From the NCBI RefSeq assembly GCF_901000735.1, contig NC_081542.1:39909321-39973320 (forward strand): 64,000 nt of DNA, read 5' to 3'. The position numbers and the translations under genes are program-made. Below the pieces are notes generated by a model that saw only the letters and a program-made list of their open reading frames with translations, was not told the DNA's origin and did no database searches. Positions 1-11,700 of the stretch are shown piece after piece. Origin of the DNA: Corylus avellana (Eukaryota > Streptophyta > Magnoliopsida > Fagales > Betulaceae). Every line of letters starts with the position of its first letter. The first letter of the stretch is position 1.

Positions 1-350
1 GAGAGGCTAGGGATCAAAAATAAATATCAGGATATATATATATATCCTGATGCAGAGAGGGGGGACTGGCGGGCCGCGTGGGGAGAGGTTAGGGAAAATA
101 TATATTGAGGGAGAAATTAAGTCTTAGAGCGGGAGCTGAGGAATCAAAAAGAAAATTAAGTTCCCGCTCGCAAAAACAAAAAATATAAATATATTAAGAT
201 TAAAAAACACTAATAAATTTATTTATAAAAATAAAAAGTAAATATTAAAAATTAAAAAACATTTAAAAGAGACTTAAACTAAAAAATATATAAATGCAAA
301 ATCAGTTAATGTGGTTGTCTAGATTAAAAATTCATCTATGTGATATAAAA
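1..350. other. Contig end, no gene recognised
   Basis: AT-rich sequence before the first gap. Nothing in it reads as coding. It contains a perfect 26-bp palindrome at 26-51, with an ATCAGG arm, an alternating TA core and a CCTGAT arm. It may lie inside the CACTA element whose end is at 920, but the gap prevents a link. Confidence 0.5.
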
Positions 351-450
351 NNNNNNNNNNNNNNNNNNNNNNNNNNNNNNNNNNNNNNNNNNNNNNNNNN
401 NNNNNNNNNNNNNNNNNNNNNNNNNNNNNNNNNNNNNNNNNNNNNNNNNN
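351..450. other. Assembly gap (100 N)
   Basis: A run of exactly 100 N. All three gaps in the window have this length, which suggests a scaffolding placeholder rather than a measured gap. Confidence 0.98.
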
Positions 451-920
451 GCGTCCCAAATTAAGGGCGCTTCCCGGCCAGGCACCCTTAATTAGGGGCG
501 CTTGCCAGCCAGGCGCACTTAATTAAGGGCGCCTAGCTAGCAGTCACCCCTAATTAAGGGCGCCTGGGTAGCAGGCATCCCGAATTAAAGGCGCTTGCCA
601 GCCAAGCGCCCTTAATTAGGGGCGCTTGCCAGCCAAACGCACTTAATTAGGGGCGCCTAGTTGGTAGGCGCCCCTAACTAAGGGCGCCTAGATAGCAGGC
701 ATCCCGAATTAAGGGCGCCTAGATAACAGGCGCACTTAATTTATCTAAATTGGGACATGTCCTATTGGAATGTACCGAATTAAGGGGACGTTTTTCTGCG
801 CAGGCGTTGCTAATTTTATTTTGTGTCGTTTACACAATAAAACGTCCCTATAAGGGGATGTTTTATTAAAGCGCCTCTATTCCAAGTGTTACTAAACCTT
901 GTTTTTTTTTTTTTGTAGTG
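451..920. mobile_element. Terminal part of a CACTA (EnSpm-like) DNA transposon
   Basis: The segment ends at 920 in a T-run followed by GTAGTG. Read on the minus strand the terminus is CACTACAAAAAA, the classic CACTA inverted-repeat end. Just inside are direct and inverted short repeats (461-735), typical of subterminal regions of this superfamily. The element interrupts the left LTR of Tat copy A: LTR sequence resumes at 921 with GAG, the likely 3-bp target duplication. The matching LTR of copy B is uninterrupted here (31694-31719). The other end and any transposase are lost in the gap or lie outside the window. Confidence 0.75.
461..740. repeat. 31-bp tandem repeat array, CACTA subterminal
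   Basis: About nine units of near 31 bp, each with a GGGCGCC-like half, a short variable centre (TAGCTAGCA, TTGCCAGCC and so on), an inverted GGCGCCC-like half and a TTAATTA spacer. Each unit can therefore fold on itself. Units differ by a few bases. The position next to the CACTA terminus suggests transposase-binding subterminal repeats; that role is inferred. Confidence 0.75.
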
Positions 921-1264
921 GAGGCCCCCAAAAACTAAGATGAGACCTCATTTTATAGGCATAAGATAATAGCTGCTTATCTGGCATAGTGGTCTTATCG
1001 AGAATCCACGTGTCATATATTATATTGATGAATAATAGGAGAATGCCACGTAAGCAGATAAAGCCTCCCAAGGCGAGGAGAACCTTTGAGAGTATATGCT
1101 AGACTCGGTTTACCGAGTCTTTGAACCGAGTGTTGTATACCGAACTTAGGTGGGTATAAAATTACCGAGCTTAAGTTCGGTAAGCGGGTGTAAATAACCG
1201 AGCTTGTAAAATGGGCCGAATGATTGTTTTGTTGGGCCTAATATGGCTGATCCATGATCCAATA
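921..1264 (-). repeat. 3' LTR of Tat copy A, truncated by CACTA insertion
   Basis: It matches the inner part of the right LTR (14569-14902) and the left LTR of copy B. It ends at 1264 with CCAATA where copy B has CCAACA, so the terminal CA is mutated. About 230 bp of the outer LTR are missing because of the CACTA insertion. It contains an 8-bp-stem hairpin at 1101-1120 (AGACTCGG, TTTA loop, CCGAGTCT). It carries the longer CCCAAGGCGAGGAG variant that copy B's left LTR also has and both right LTRs lack. Confidence 0.85.
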
Positions 1265-1281
1265 GTTACCCCCCAATTTCC
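1265..1281 (-). other. Polypurine tract of Tat copy A
   Basis: On the minus strand GGAAATTGGGGGGTAAC lies directly before the 3' LTR. A purine tract here is the plus-strand DNA priming site of an LTR retrotransposon. Copy B has the same tract at 33599-33615. Confidence 0.75.
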
Positions 1282-1950
1282 TATTCTGAGAGATTATGCA
1301 AATTTTATGTTTCCGAGAATGGGTTAGCTTTCATAAGTTCAGCCTTGTCTTTTGGTGAAATAAAGTGAATTGGTCTTCAAAATTTAAATTTTAGAACTTT
1401 TGAATTTCATGAGGGAATATTTGGAGCGATAAACGATTTACCTTCCCTCTTTTAACTACGTGTTGAGCTTCTTGCGGTTTAAAAAATCAAACAACCACGT
1501 GTCACCATCTGCACAAGGGGTAAGAATTAAATGGCGCGCCTTCTCGAGGAAACCTAGCTACTAGGGTTTTAAATGCACCGCTTGCGTTTCTCCTTCCCGA
1601 AGCCTTTTTAAACTGTTTTCACTTTCATTCACCCCCCATCTTCCATCCAACAGAAGCCATTGTTGTTTTTCTTCAAGCTTTTGTTTAAGTTTTTCACAAC
1701 TGGCGCTCCTTCATTCAGATTGCTCTGCTCAATATTATTTCTTAAGAGTGGTATATTTTAGAACTACGGTTGAGTCTGTCCCTTCTGCAGAGCCTTTTGT
1801 TCATCCAAACATCCCAATACTTCATTATTTAGATTTTCTTCTTCTTCTGATTGAACCATCTGTTGGTCATCTTTATTGAGTGTTACCCACCTTCTAATTT
1901 AGCAAGGTTATCTTCTCATTTCTCATCAATTAGTCCCCGAATTTCGATAC

Positions 1951-4900
1951 ATGATGAGTCATAGAGGTGGTGCTGGTCCTAATGTATTGGGTAATTCATA
2001 CCCAGCTGCATGGGAAACAACTTTAACATAGTTCGTTAAACCTGTTGCATCCCTGATTCGGTACAGCTACATTTTGATAACAAAGGAACCGAAGCTGTAG
2101 TTGATGTTGACAGAAATGAAGTTTGTGTAAATATGGATATGTTTTGGATAGGTTTGAGATTACCCTTCCCGAGGATAGTTCGTGAACTATTGAGTTATAT
2201 TAGAATAGCTCCTCATCAACTTATGCCGAATGGTTGGAGAACTTTTTTCGCCTGTATGATTATTTGGTCGAAGATCCTTGGGGTAGAACATCCCCTTACT
2301 GTAGTGGAATTCCTGAAGGTATGCCGACTGTCAAAGGGTCTCAGAACTGAATTTGTTTACCTTCCAAACTCGGAAAAGATTAAAGCTGCTATCCTTCAAG
2401 AGCACTTATACTAGCAACAAAGGATGGAAGGATGAGTTTTTCTTTATCCAAGGTGATTGGGAATTTCCGCCTTCAGAAGTAATCAGAGACCCAAGTGTCC
2501 CTCGGGAAACCATTGCCCCTTCAAACCGAGCTATAAACCGAGCATTGTGTTGTTTGTTTTTTCTTTTTTCTTTTTGCAGCAAAGCTAATCTTAACATATT
2601 TTATTATTTTTAGGTCAGCAAGAACCTTCTTTAACCAAAGAAGAGATGAGCCGAGTGAGGCAAGTTCTGGATTATGCTGAACTACATCCATTGGAGATGG
2701 ATTATGATGTTGTTATGTCAGAAGAGAATAAAAGGCTATGCTTGTGGGCTTCCATAGCTAAGAGACCGACAGAAGCTGCTCCACCGAGGAAGTCATCTGC
2801 AGAAAAGCCTTCTAAAGAAAAAGGCAAAAGGAAAGTTAGAGATGCTTTCCCGAAGAAACCGTCGGCGAGACCTCCAATTGCTGCCAGAGTTTCTTTAGTG
2901 ATTGCTGATGAGCCTGAAGACCTTGATATTTCTCATCTGAAGAAGAAGGAGAAAAAGAAGACAAAGAAAACCGAGGGTGGCTTAAAGACAGTGAAGCCTG
3001 TCATTGACTTAGAATCAGAAGGGCTTTAGATAAGCTCGGGACCAGAAGCAATGGGAGCAGTGTCTGATGTCCTCCCTAAAGAACAAGGAATCAGAAATAC
3101 TTCTGATTCAGGAACATGTGGAAAAAGGACTACCCCTGAAGTAGAAGCACCTGCTCCTCATGTCAGAGCATACTCCAGTGTTCTCGGTGGCATCAGAAAG
3201 TTTTCGGGCATAAAAGATACATCAGTCCGAGATGCCTTTCTTGCAAACCGACCTTCCCGATCATCTTCTATTACACCAACAAGAACCGAGCTTCCTTCTC
3301 CTACAGCTTTTGAGGTCGAGCCACTCTTTGCTGTACCTTTTTCCTCAACTCCTACCGAAGCTGTGCAATTGAGTGCCTCTGAATCTGAAGAAGGAAGCCC
3401 TATAGATGTAGGCTGTATCCTTAGAGATCTTGCTTCAAATATGCCAATCATAAAGCCACTTGCAATGATCCTTCCAGGGCAAATCAAAGCAGAGAGTTCA
3501 TCTGTAAACCCTGAGGTTACCAGCACCGAGCTTGTAGCTTCTGAATTTGCAGCAGATGGAGTTGTGGCCGAAGAACTAATGATTGCTGAACTTTTGGTTA
3601 CTGAACTTGCTGCTACTGTGCCAGTAATTACATAATCTGTAATTACTGAGCATACAGTTGCTGAGAATGTGGCTGTTGAATGTGAAGTTACTAAGGTTGC
3701 GGTTACCGAACAATTGGCTGCCGAACCTGTAGCTGCTAGATTAGCGGCTGTTGAACCTGTAGCTGCTGAACATGAAGTAGCAGTCAGTGAATTTGAAGAA
3801 GTTGATTTTAACTTTCCAACTGGTGGGGAATCAATTATCCCTGAAAAATCAACTCAGTCGCCAAGGAATAATCCAGTTGGTGATGATGCATAAAATCCTG
3901 CCTGGACTTCACAAGCAACTGGTTCCTCGGTAAACTGTACACCTGAGCCAATCACTTGGACATTTAGGGAACCTCTTTCTCAGCTAGGTGACAGTTGGTT
4001 TGGCAATCCTTTCGTTGCCTTAGCTAACTTAATCCAGGCCAACCATGCACCAGATATTAGGGCCCAATTCCCGAAGGAAGTAATGGAGCACATGTTGTAT
4101 CATCAACTTAAGGTAAATATTTCTTTTATCTTTTTGAATTTAGATAATAATATTCTTATTTTGATGAACTTCTTTTCCTTGTAGGGATCAATGCATAGTA
4201 TGAACTACTACCTTCATTTCAGAATGTCTGCTGAGAGTTCGGCTCTGGAGGCCGAGAATTCAAAAAAGAAACTTGAAGATGCTGAGGTGAGATTAAACGG
4301 CTACAAGAAGTATCATCCTAGCAAGTGAGTGAGCTTCTTCTTTCTGGAGAGCAGATAACAGAGTTGGAGGCTCAATCTGTTCAAGCAAATTCTCTAATTC
4401 GAGAATTAGAAACTGAGTTAGCTGCTAAGAAGGCAAAAAATGAGAGGTTGTTAACCGACTACTCAACCCTTGAAGATGAAGCTAATCAGTTTAAAGAGAA
4501 TCATGCTAATGCCGAGCTACCGAGTCTCGTATTAACTCAGTTTCTGAAGAACTTGAAGAAGCACAGAGATATTCTGCTGTTCAATGTACTAGAGATGATG
4601 TAGCTGAGGGAAAGCTGAAAGTAGCTCAAGAACAACTTCTAGCTGCTGGGAAGGAACGTAAGTCAACAGATAAGAAGCTTAAGATTGCTGGGAAGAAGAC
4701 TTTAAGTCTTAAAAGAAAATTTGCCCGAGCTAAAGACCAAGTGATGAGATACAAGGGTAAAGCTTGGAATTTCTACAAGCATCTTTCATTTGCTTCCTGG
4801 GGCCGAAATTACGGTGGCATAGGTTTCATCTAGGGTTTTGAAACTTTCCAGAGCTGGTCAAAGAATCCCCCTGAAGGTGTTGACCTTGATACAATTAAAC

Positions 4901-5166
4901 CCGAAGATATTCCCCCTACCGAAGAAGCTATCATGAAGATTGCTATAGTCGAACATAAGCAAATGCCAGACTGCAAAGGCATTACATACTTTGGTTTCAA
5001 CCCATTTGCCAGATATGAAATTAGGGAACCTTTTGCTGCTAAAGAGCATCCCAAAGAATCTTTATCTGATGATAACTCGGAAAAGTCAATAAATGTATCA
5101 GATGAAGAATGGGACCATGTATCGGATGGAGCTAACAGAAGTTCCAAATGTAATCCTTTGCAATGA
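1951..5166 (+). pseudogene. Antisense gene of Tat element A ('putative gypsy type transposon' domain), broken
   Basis: It lies between pol and the 3' LTR on the strand opposite to gag-pol. A likely start is ATG 1951/1954. Residues from 2133 (GLRLPFPRIVRELLSYI, then NGWRTFFACM) and about 2425 (WKDEFFFIQGDWEFP) resemble Transposase_28 (PF04195), a plant domain of unknown function found in gypsy-type elements. Later parts are a Lys-rich linker (2646-3029), an acidic Ala/Glu/Val-rich stretch (3051-3893) and coiled-coil-like heptads (4240-4600). The end is acidic (to stop 5164-5166). A clear intron lies at 4113-4184 (AAG/GTAAAT to TTGTAG/G), and an acceptor-like TTTTTAG is at 2613. Lesions include a 2-nt deletion near 2350 and stops at 3027 (shared with copy B) and 3633. 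Confidence 0.65.
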
Positions 5167-5384
5167 AATGAATTCCTGTTTCTTCCATTTTTTACAATGA
5201 ATAGAAAGTTTTTGTGTTTTGCTCTTCTTACTTTGTGATTTGTACTCTGTTGTGAATGAATGGCTTTATAAATTGCTTCATACATGTGTACCCCCTAATT
5301 CCCATAGGTTATAAGTTCAATTAATAAACAATGGGAATCTTTATAAATTACAGGGTAAGAACTTAATCATTGCAATTGTGTTGC

Positions 5385-5662
5385 ATGATACTCGGTCTCG
5401 GGAAAAACTTCGTTCAACAGTGTTTCACCGAGAATGTTTGGTTCAGAAAGTACTCGGTTCAACTGTATAAGTTGAACATTTACTTTGGGAAAACGATTAG
5501 TTTAGCTAGTTTTCACCGAAGTCTTCGCCTTAGGTAAGCGCTTTGGCTATATTTCTCCAACTGAAACTTGGGAAAGCACCATGGCTATATTTCGCTAAGT
5601 GTACCTCAGGAAAGCGCTTTGTTCAGCAATATTTCTCTGAAAAATTTTGCCTTAGGAAAGCG
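5385..5662 (+). repeat. Degenerate minisatellite of the Tat 3' region, part 1 (copy A)
   Basis: Degenerate units of roughly 35-50 bp built on a GGAAAGCGCTTTG core followed by GCTATATTTC and an ACCGAA-type end. It continues after the solo LTR at 8408. Variable tandem repeats downstream of pol are known in Tat/Ogre elements and can seed satellites. Confidence 0.65.
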
Positions 5663-8407
5663 TGTTGTTATAAATATCGACCTAAATTAATAGGCAAATA
5701 ATTGTACGTTTTACCCGGAAGTGCACAAGATCAACATAGTAGTATATGATGCAAGTACGGGGTCATTCCCACAAGGATTACTAAATTTTGCTTAAAATAA
5801 ATTCCTTAAGTAAAATAAAACAAGGATTGAAATTGGGTTGATAATAATAAAAAGGTAAGGCTTTGATATTCACCACTAATTATGTTTAGATGATATAACA
5901 ATATGCCAGTGTTTTGATCATGTTATGTATATATAATATTTGTCAACTTAAGGGCATGAGTGTATACTCTTTAAGCTATAGATTTTTCTAAACAACGAGT
6001 TAAGCATGGGTGTATACTCTAATTCTTTTCTTTCTTAAAGGATTTAGTATGGGTGTATACTAAATTATTCTTTAAGAAAGCATGATTCTGTGGAAATCGA
6101 CAAACACATGAAGCCTAGGGCATGAGTGTATATGATAAGCGCCGAATGTTGCATATTCAAGCTCTTTAATTTGCATATGTTAATTCCTTAGCATTGTTAG
6201 TTGTTTGATTTTGTGTTTTTTTTTTTTTTTTTTGTGTTTCAAGTCTTATTTGACAAACCATTGAAAATTGGGCTGAAAAGGGCAAAAAGCTGGGCATTCT
6301 GGATCTAAGATCGAGCACAGCTATTCCTGAGCTCGAGCGCACCTGTGATCGAGCGTCAGCGGCGAGGGACCGAGCGAATGCTTGCTCTCATGCGCATAAT
6401 AGCTAGGCTCGAGCACACTGTGCTCGAGCGCACAAAACTTCGAATCGAGCGCACTCGGGCGTGTATTGCACGGCAGCAATCCTTTTCCAGCGTTGATTTG
6501 GTTTTCAGTCTCCCAATTGGATTGGGAGACTGACCTCTGGTTTTCTGAGGGTTTCTAGGGTTTTTAGGGTTCTCCTAATCCCTATAAATAGGGCTCTAAA
6601 CATTGTAAACAGACACACCGCTTCCTAGAGCTAGAAATCAGAAGTTTGTTTTTGGAGCTTAGAAGATGATGAGCGGCTAAACCCCTTCGTGAGGTGTTGA
6701 TGTAACCCTATCCAAGCACAATGGTTTGATTGTATTTAATTTCTAGATTTTCAATTTATGCATGTTGATTGTATAACTATTAGGATTGCTACAATTGATT
6801 TATGTTCTTCATATTAAATGCAATTGTTCTTAAATTTCAAAATCAATATTTGTGAAATTCTTCTATTGTCTTAGAAAATATTTTACTGTTGTTGATCTCA
6901 AATCATTATTGTTTTCTGTGATTATGAGGATGATGGTTATACAATGGGTTTAATTGACATATGATTAATAGGATTTGATAGGCCATGCCTAGGGAAGACA
7001 GATTGTACTACACCTTAGTTTAGTGTAATTTAGGTAGATAGTCTGTGCCAACCGAAGATGAGTTATACTTATTCATTGATTGTATGTATCCTATTAAAAA
7101 ATTTGATAATTTATACTTCGGGAAAACGGGTCGTACCGCATCTTAGTGGTTAAGTGGACAATCCGTGCCAACCGAAGATAGATTATGCTTATTTTTTAAT
7201 AAGGTAGTTTCTTGTTTATTTATAACATGCATAGAATGAATTTCTGGGATTAATTATGATTAGCCATTGTTGTGCGGATAGAGGTGAAGTCAATACCCTA
7301 CACTCTCTCTCTTATTTTAAATCGCTTTTATTTTCATGCATTTTACTTTTAAAGAAAATCAAATCAATTCTCTTTTTAATTAAGTTAATTTTGATCTTTC
7401 GAATTTGATAACAAAACCCTTGCAGTCCTTGTGGTTCGACACCCTCTCTATAGCCGTATCCTACAAAGATTCGTCCTATTTTGAGTGGTAATTTTATAAT
7501 TGATATTTTTGGTCACAAAAATACCACATTAGTATACTCCCGGTTCCTCATGTTGATTAACCCAAGAACCCGGTGTGGATTTCTTTTGTTACTTTTATTA
7601 AACCTAGAACTCGATCATCCAAATTGATTTAACTAACTAGTCCATACCACATGCATATGTTGATCAGGCACACACATATGAGAAATTCATGAAAGCAGGA
7701 ATTAATGAAGTTAAATATCACAATATGATCATCACAAAGGCGCCAATATTGAATATTAACTAAACAAAACTAGGGCTTCAATCTAGCCCTACTAAATAAA
7801 TTAGTTACACATAAGTTTAATGTTAAACATCTTCATAAAATAAAAAGAAAGGAAAAGAATAAACTCGAATCTTGAACTTGAAGAACTCCAATTCTTCTCC
7901 TTGGAAATTGTGTGTCTATTCTAGAGGTTTAAGGGTCTATTTATAAGCATTAGGAATACTTTAGAAACCCTAAAAATTGTAGGGTTTCAGACCTAGTTCG
8001 CACTAAGTTACAAAACCCTAGAAATTGCACTTTCTATATCAAGGCTGGCGGCTGACTTGCTCATCACGCATAGGTGCGCTCGATCGCAGCCCATGTGCGA
8101 TCGATCACAGGACTGCGATCGATCCTCTTGTGCTGAGCGCTCGATCGCGGGTGCCTTGTGCTCGTCGTCTTTGCCTGTAGTGCGCTCGATCGTAGATCCC
8201 TTGCGATCGATCGCACTACTAGAGCCTTCTATTTTTCCAAAATAGCTCTTTTAAGTCCGTAACTTCTGAGATTGCTTCTTTTTCTTCCAAGGACCTACAA
8301 AAACAAGGAAAACACATAAAAGAACTAAAATGACATAAATTAACCAAAACTAAAGGATTAACACATGTAAGTTAAAGGCTAAAATATGAATATTTAAGCA
8401 TTTAACA
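5663..8407 (-). mobile_element. Solo LTR inserted in Tat element A (itself interrupted)
   Basis: The unit begins TGTTGTTATA and ends ATTTAACA (TG...CA). It is flanked by AAGCG at 5658-5662 and AAGCC at 8408-8412; copy B keeps AAGCG at the right side, so this is a 5-bp target duplication with one mutation. A TATA box on the minus strand (TATAAATA, 7938-7945) sets the orientation. No internal coding domain is present, so it is an LTR left by recombination. Without the nested insert at 6133-7531 it is about 1.34 kb. A dense cluster of CGATCG-type motifs lies at 8080-8220. Confidence 0.75.
6133..7531 (+). mobile_element. Nested solo LTR, present only in copy A
   Basis: The insert starts TGATAAGCGCCG and ends CCACATTA, flanked by GTATA at 6128-6132 and 7532-7536. 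Copy B has the uninterrupted site near 36153-36165. A TATA box (CCTATAAATAGGG, 6581-6593) gives plus orientation, and the 3' part has CCTTGTGGTTCGACACCC, a motif often seen near plant LTR 3' ends. The terminal TA in place of CA is probably a mutation. No coding domain is visible. It also carries clustered CTCGAGCGCAC and ATCGAGCG motifs at 6305-6455. Confidence 0.7.
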
Positions 8408-8660
8408 AAGCCCATTGGCTATATTTCTCCGAGTTATGCCCAGGAAAGCACCTTGCTATATTTCACTAAGGTGAACCTTCGTTTAAAGGTTAAGTTTGGA
8501 AAGCACTTAGTTCAGCTATATTTCCGAAGTCATCCTCGGGAAAGTGTCTCGGTTGTATTTCACCGAACTAAGCTCGGGAAAGCGCTATTTAACAACTATA
8601 TTTCCAAATTGGATGCTCGGAAAAGCGCTTAGTTCAGCTATATTTTCCGAGTGTGGAGTA
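8408..8660 (+). repeat. Degenerate minisatellite of the Tat 3' region, part 2 (copy A)
   Basis: About six more units of the same GGAAAGCGC...GCTATATTTCACCGAA type resume after the AAGCC target duplication and end near GAGTGTGGAG. The solo LTR therefore landed inside the array. Confidence 0.65.
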
Positions 8661-8787
8661 GAGCATCTGGTCTGCTATGTACATTAAGATTTTTGTATGA
8701 TTATAACTTCAGAAGATTCTTTATTCATAAAACACTTATTTTACAATAGCAGAATAACAAAAGATGAATCTCTGAAATTATAATTTT

Positions 8788-11700
8788 TATACAAAATACT
8801 TCTTAAGATGTTTAGCATTCCATGGTCGTTGGAGTTGTTTTCCTTCAAAGTCTGTGAGATGATATGCTCCTGTTCTTGAATATTCAATTACTTTGTATGG
8901 TCCTTCCTAGTTTGGTGCTAATTTTCCATTAGCTGAATCTTTAGTGGCTATAGTGACTTTTTTCAAGACCAAATCTCCAACTTTAAAACTGCGATGTTTA
9001 ACTCGCTGATTAAAATACCGAGCTATCCTCTGCTGATATGTTACCATAGTTATCTGAGCTTGATCGCGCTTTTCTTGCAAAAGATCGAGATGCAGCTTCA
9101 GACCTCATTGTTAAGCTCGGAATTAAAAGTTTCTACACGAAAACTCCCTGATCCAATTTCAGCTGGAATGATTGCCTCGGTCCCAAAAGTTAATGCATAA
9201 GGATTTTCCTCAGCTGGAGTTTTTCTGGTAGTGCGATATGCCCATAAAACTTCTGGAAGATCCTCTGCCCAACTTTCTTTACGTTCACTGAGCTTTTTCT
9301 TCAGAATTTTGAATATAGTCTTATTTGTTGCTTCCACTTGCCCGTTTGCTTGAGGATGTCCTGGAGATGAGAAATAATTTCTAATAGGAAGTCTAGCACA
9401 CCATTCCCAGAATAAATCACAGTCGAATTGCTTGCCATTATCTGTGACAAATACATGTGAAATTCCATACTGACCGATAATATTTTTCCAAAGAAATTTT
9501 TCAATACTCTTTGCTGTAATATTTACTAAGACTTCTACCTTTGCCCATTTGGTGAAATAATTTACAGCAACTATAGCAAACCGAACACCCCATTTTCCTC
9601 AAGGTAACGGTCCTACTATATCCACCCCCCACTGTGAGAATGACCAAGGTGAAGAGATTGAACTAAGCTCTTCAGGAGGTTGCTTAATAATATTAGCAAA
9701 CCGTTGGCAATTGTCACAAGTTTTGACTATTTGCATGGAGTCTTGATTCATATTCGGCCAGAAAAATCCTGCTCTAACAGCTTTGTGTGCTAACACTCTT
9801 GCTCCCGAATGACTGCCACAAATCCCTTCATGGATCTCCTGAAGAATATAATTACCTTCTTCTTTAGAAACGCACTTAAGAAGAGGTAACATAAAACCTC
9901 GTTTAAAAAGAACTCCATTGAGTAGAGTGAATCGAGCAGCCTTTTTCTTTAATTGCACTGCTTTCTTTTTATCCTTTGGCAGAACACCTCTTTCTAAATA
10001 TTCAACTATTTCTGCAGCCCAAGCAGGCATAACTTCTATTGTCAAAAGCATGACCTTCTCGGTTATAGCAGGTTGTTGTAAAACTTTAATTGGTGGAGCA
10101 GTGTCTTCCATTTCATCATCAATTGCTGAACCCATTCAAGCTAAAGAGTTTGCTTTTTCATTTTCTTATCTCGGGATTTTAACAATACAGAACTTTGGAA
10201 AAACTTCTGCATATTCTGTACTTTAGACAAATATAGCTACATTTTACTTCCCTTGGTTTCAAACTCACCACGAATGTGGCCAAAATTACTTGAGAATCAC
10301 TACGTACTTTTACAGACTTTGCTTCCATCTCTCAGGCTAAACCGAGTCCAGCTATGACTGCTTCATACTCTGCATCATTATTAGTAGTTTTGAATTCTAA
10401 TCTCAAAGAACTATTCAATTCTTTCCCATCTGGTGTAATTAATACTACTTCAGCTCCACCATTCTTCTTTGTAGATGACCCATCCACATAAATCACTCAT
10501 GTCTTGTCTTTCGGCCACACTTCTAGGTATTGCATATTAGTAAATTCTATCAAAAAATTTGCAAGTGCTTGACCTTTGATAGCATTTCGTGAAACAAACT
10601 GTATATCAAATTCACTAAGTTCAATCACCCAATTAACTAACTGACCAGATAAATCCAATTTTCGAAGCACTTTCTTCAACAGATACTCGGTTAGCACATT
10701 GATTGTATGAGCTTGAAAATATGGTCGAAGCTTTCTTGATGCAATTGTTAAAGCAAAAGCAAGCTTTTCCATTTGCACATATCTTTCTTCGGTGCCACGT
10801 AATGCTCGGTTGATGAAATATACTGGTTTTTGAACTCCTTCTTCCCGAATGAGAGCTGCACTGACCGCAATTAAAGATATACCTAATACAAATACAATGA
10901 TTCGCCAGGAACAGTTCGGCTCAGCAGAGGTGGACTGACCAGATACTTTTTTAGTTGCTCAAATGCTTGTTCACATTCTTCAAACCACTTAAATGCTTTT
11001 CTTAAAATTTAAGGAAAGGAAGACATTTATCAGTAGAACGAGAAATGAACCTGTTTAACCCTGCAATCCTTCCTGTTAACTACTGAACTTGCTTTGTATT
11101 CTTCGGAGACTGCATATCTAATACTGCTTGAATTTTTTCAAGATTGGCTTTTATTCCTCGGTTTGACACCATGTAATCGAGAAACTTTCCTAATGAAACT
11201 CCAAAAGCACACTTTTTAGGATTCAGCTTCATTTTGTACCGCTTCAACGTTATGAATGCTTCTTGTAAATCCTTCACATGATCTGTTTGTAGCTTACTCT
11301 TGACTAGCATATCATCAACATAAACTTTCATATTCTTCCTGATTTGTTCCTAAAACATTTTGTTTACTAACCTTTGATAAGTAGCACCAGCATTCGTTAA
11401 ACCGAAAGGCATAACTTTGTAATAGTATAAACCTCGGTCAGTAATAAATGCTACTTTATCTTAATCAAATGGGTGCATGAAGATTTGATTGTAGCCAGAA
11501 AATGCATCCATGAAACTTAGCAACTCATATCTAGCTGTCGAATCAACCAATGAACTGATATGTGGCAATGGAAAACTGTCTTTTGGGCGGGGCTTGTTAA
11601 GATCAGTGAAATCTACACACATCCTCCATTTTTCATTAGATTTTTTTACCATTACTATATTTGCCAACCAATCGGGATAATATACTTCTTCAATAAACTA

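Noticed and set aside
461..740. CRISPR-like regular repeats
   Set aside because: Plant nuclear DNA; units are degenerate, self-complementary and adjacent without unique spacers, and they sit at a CACTA end.
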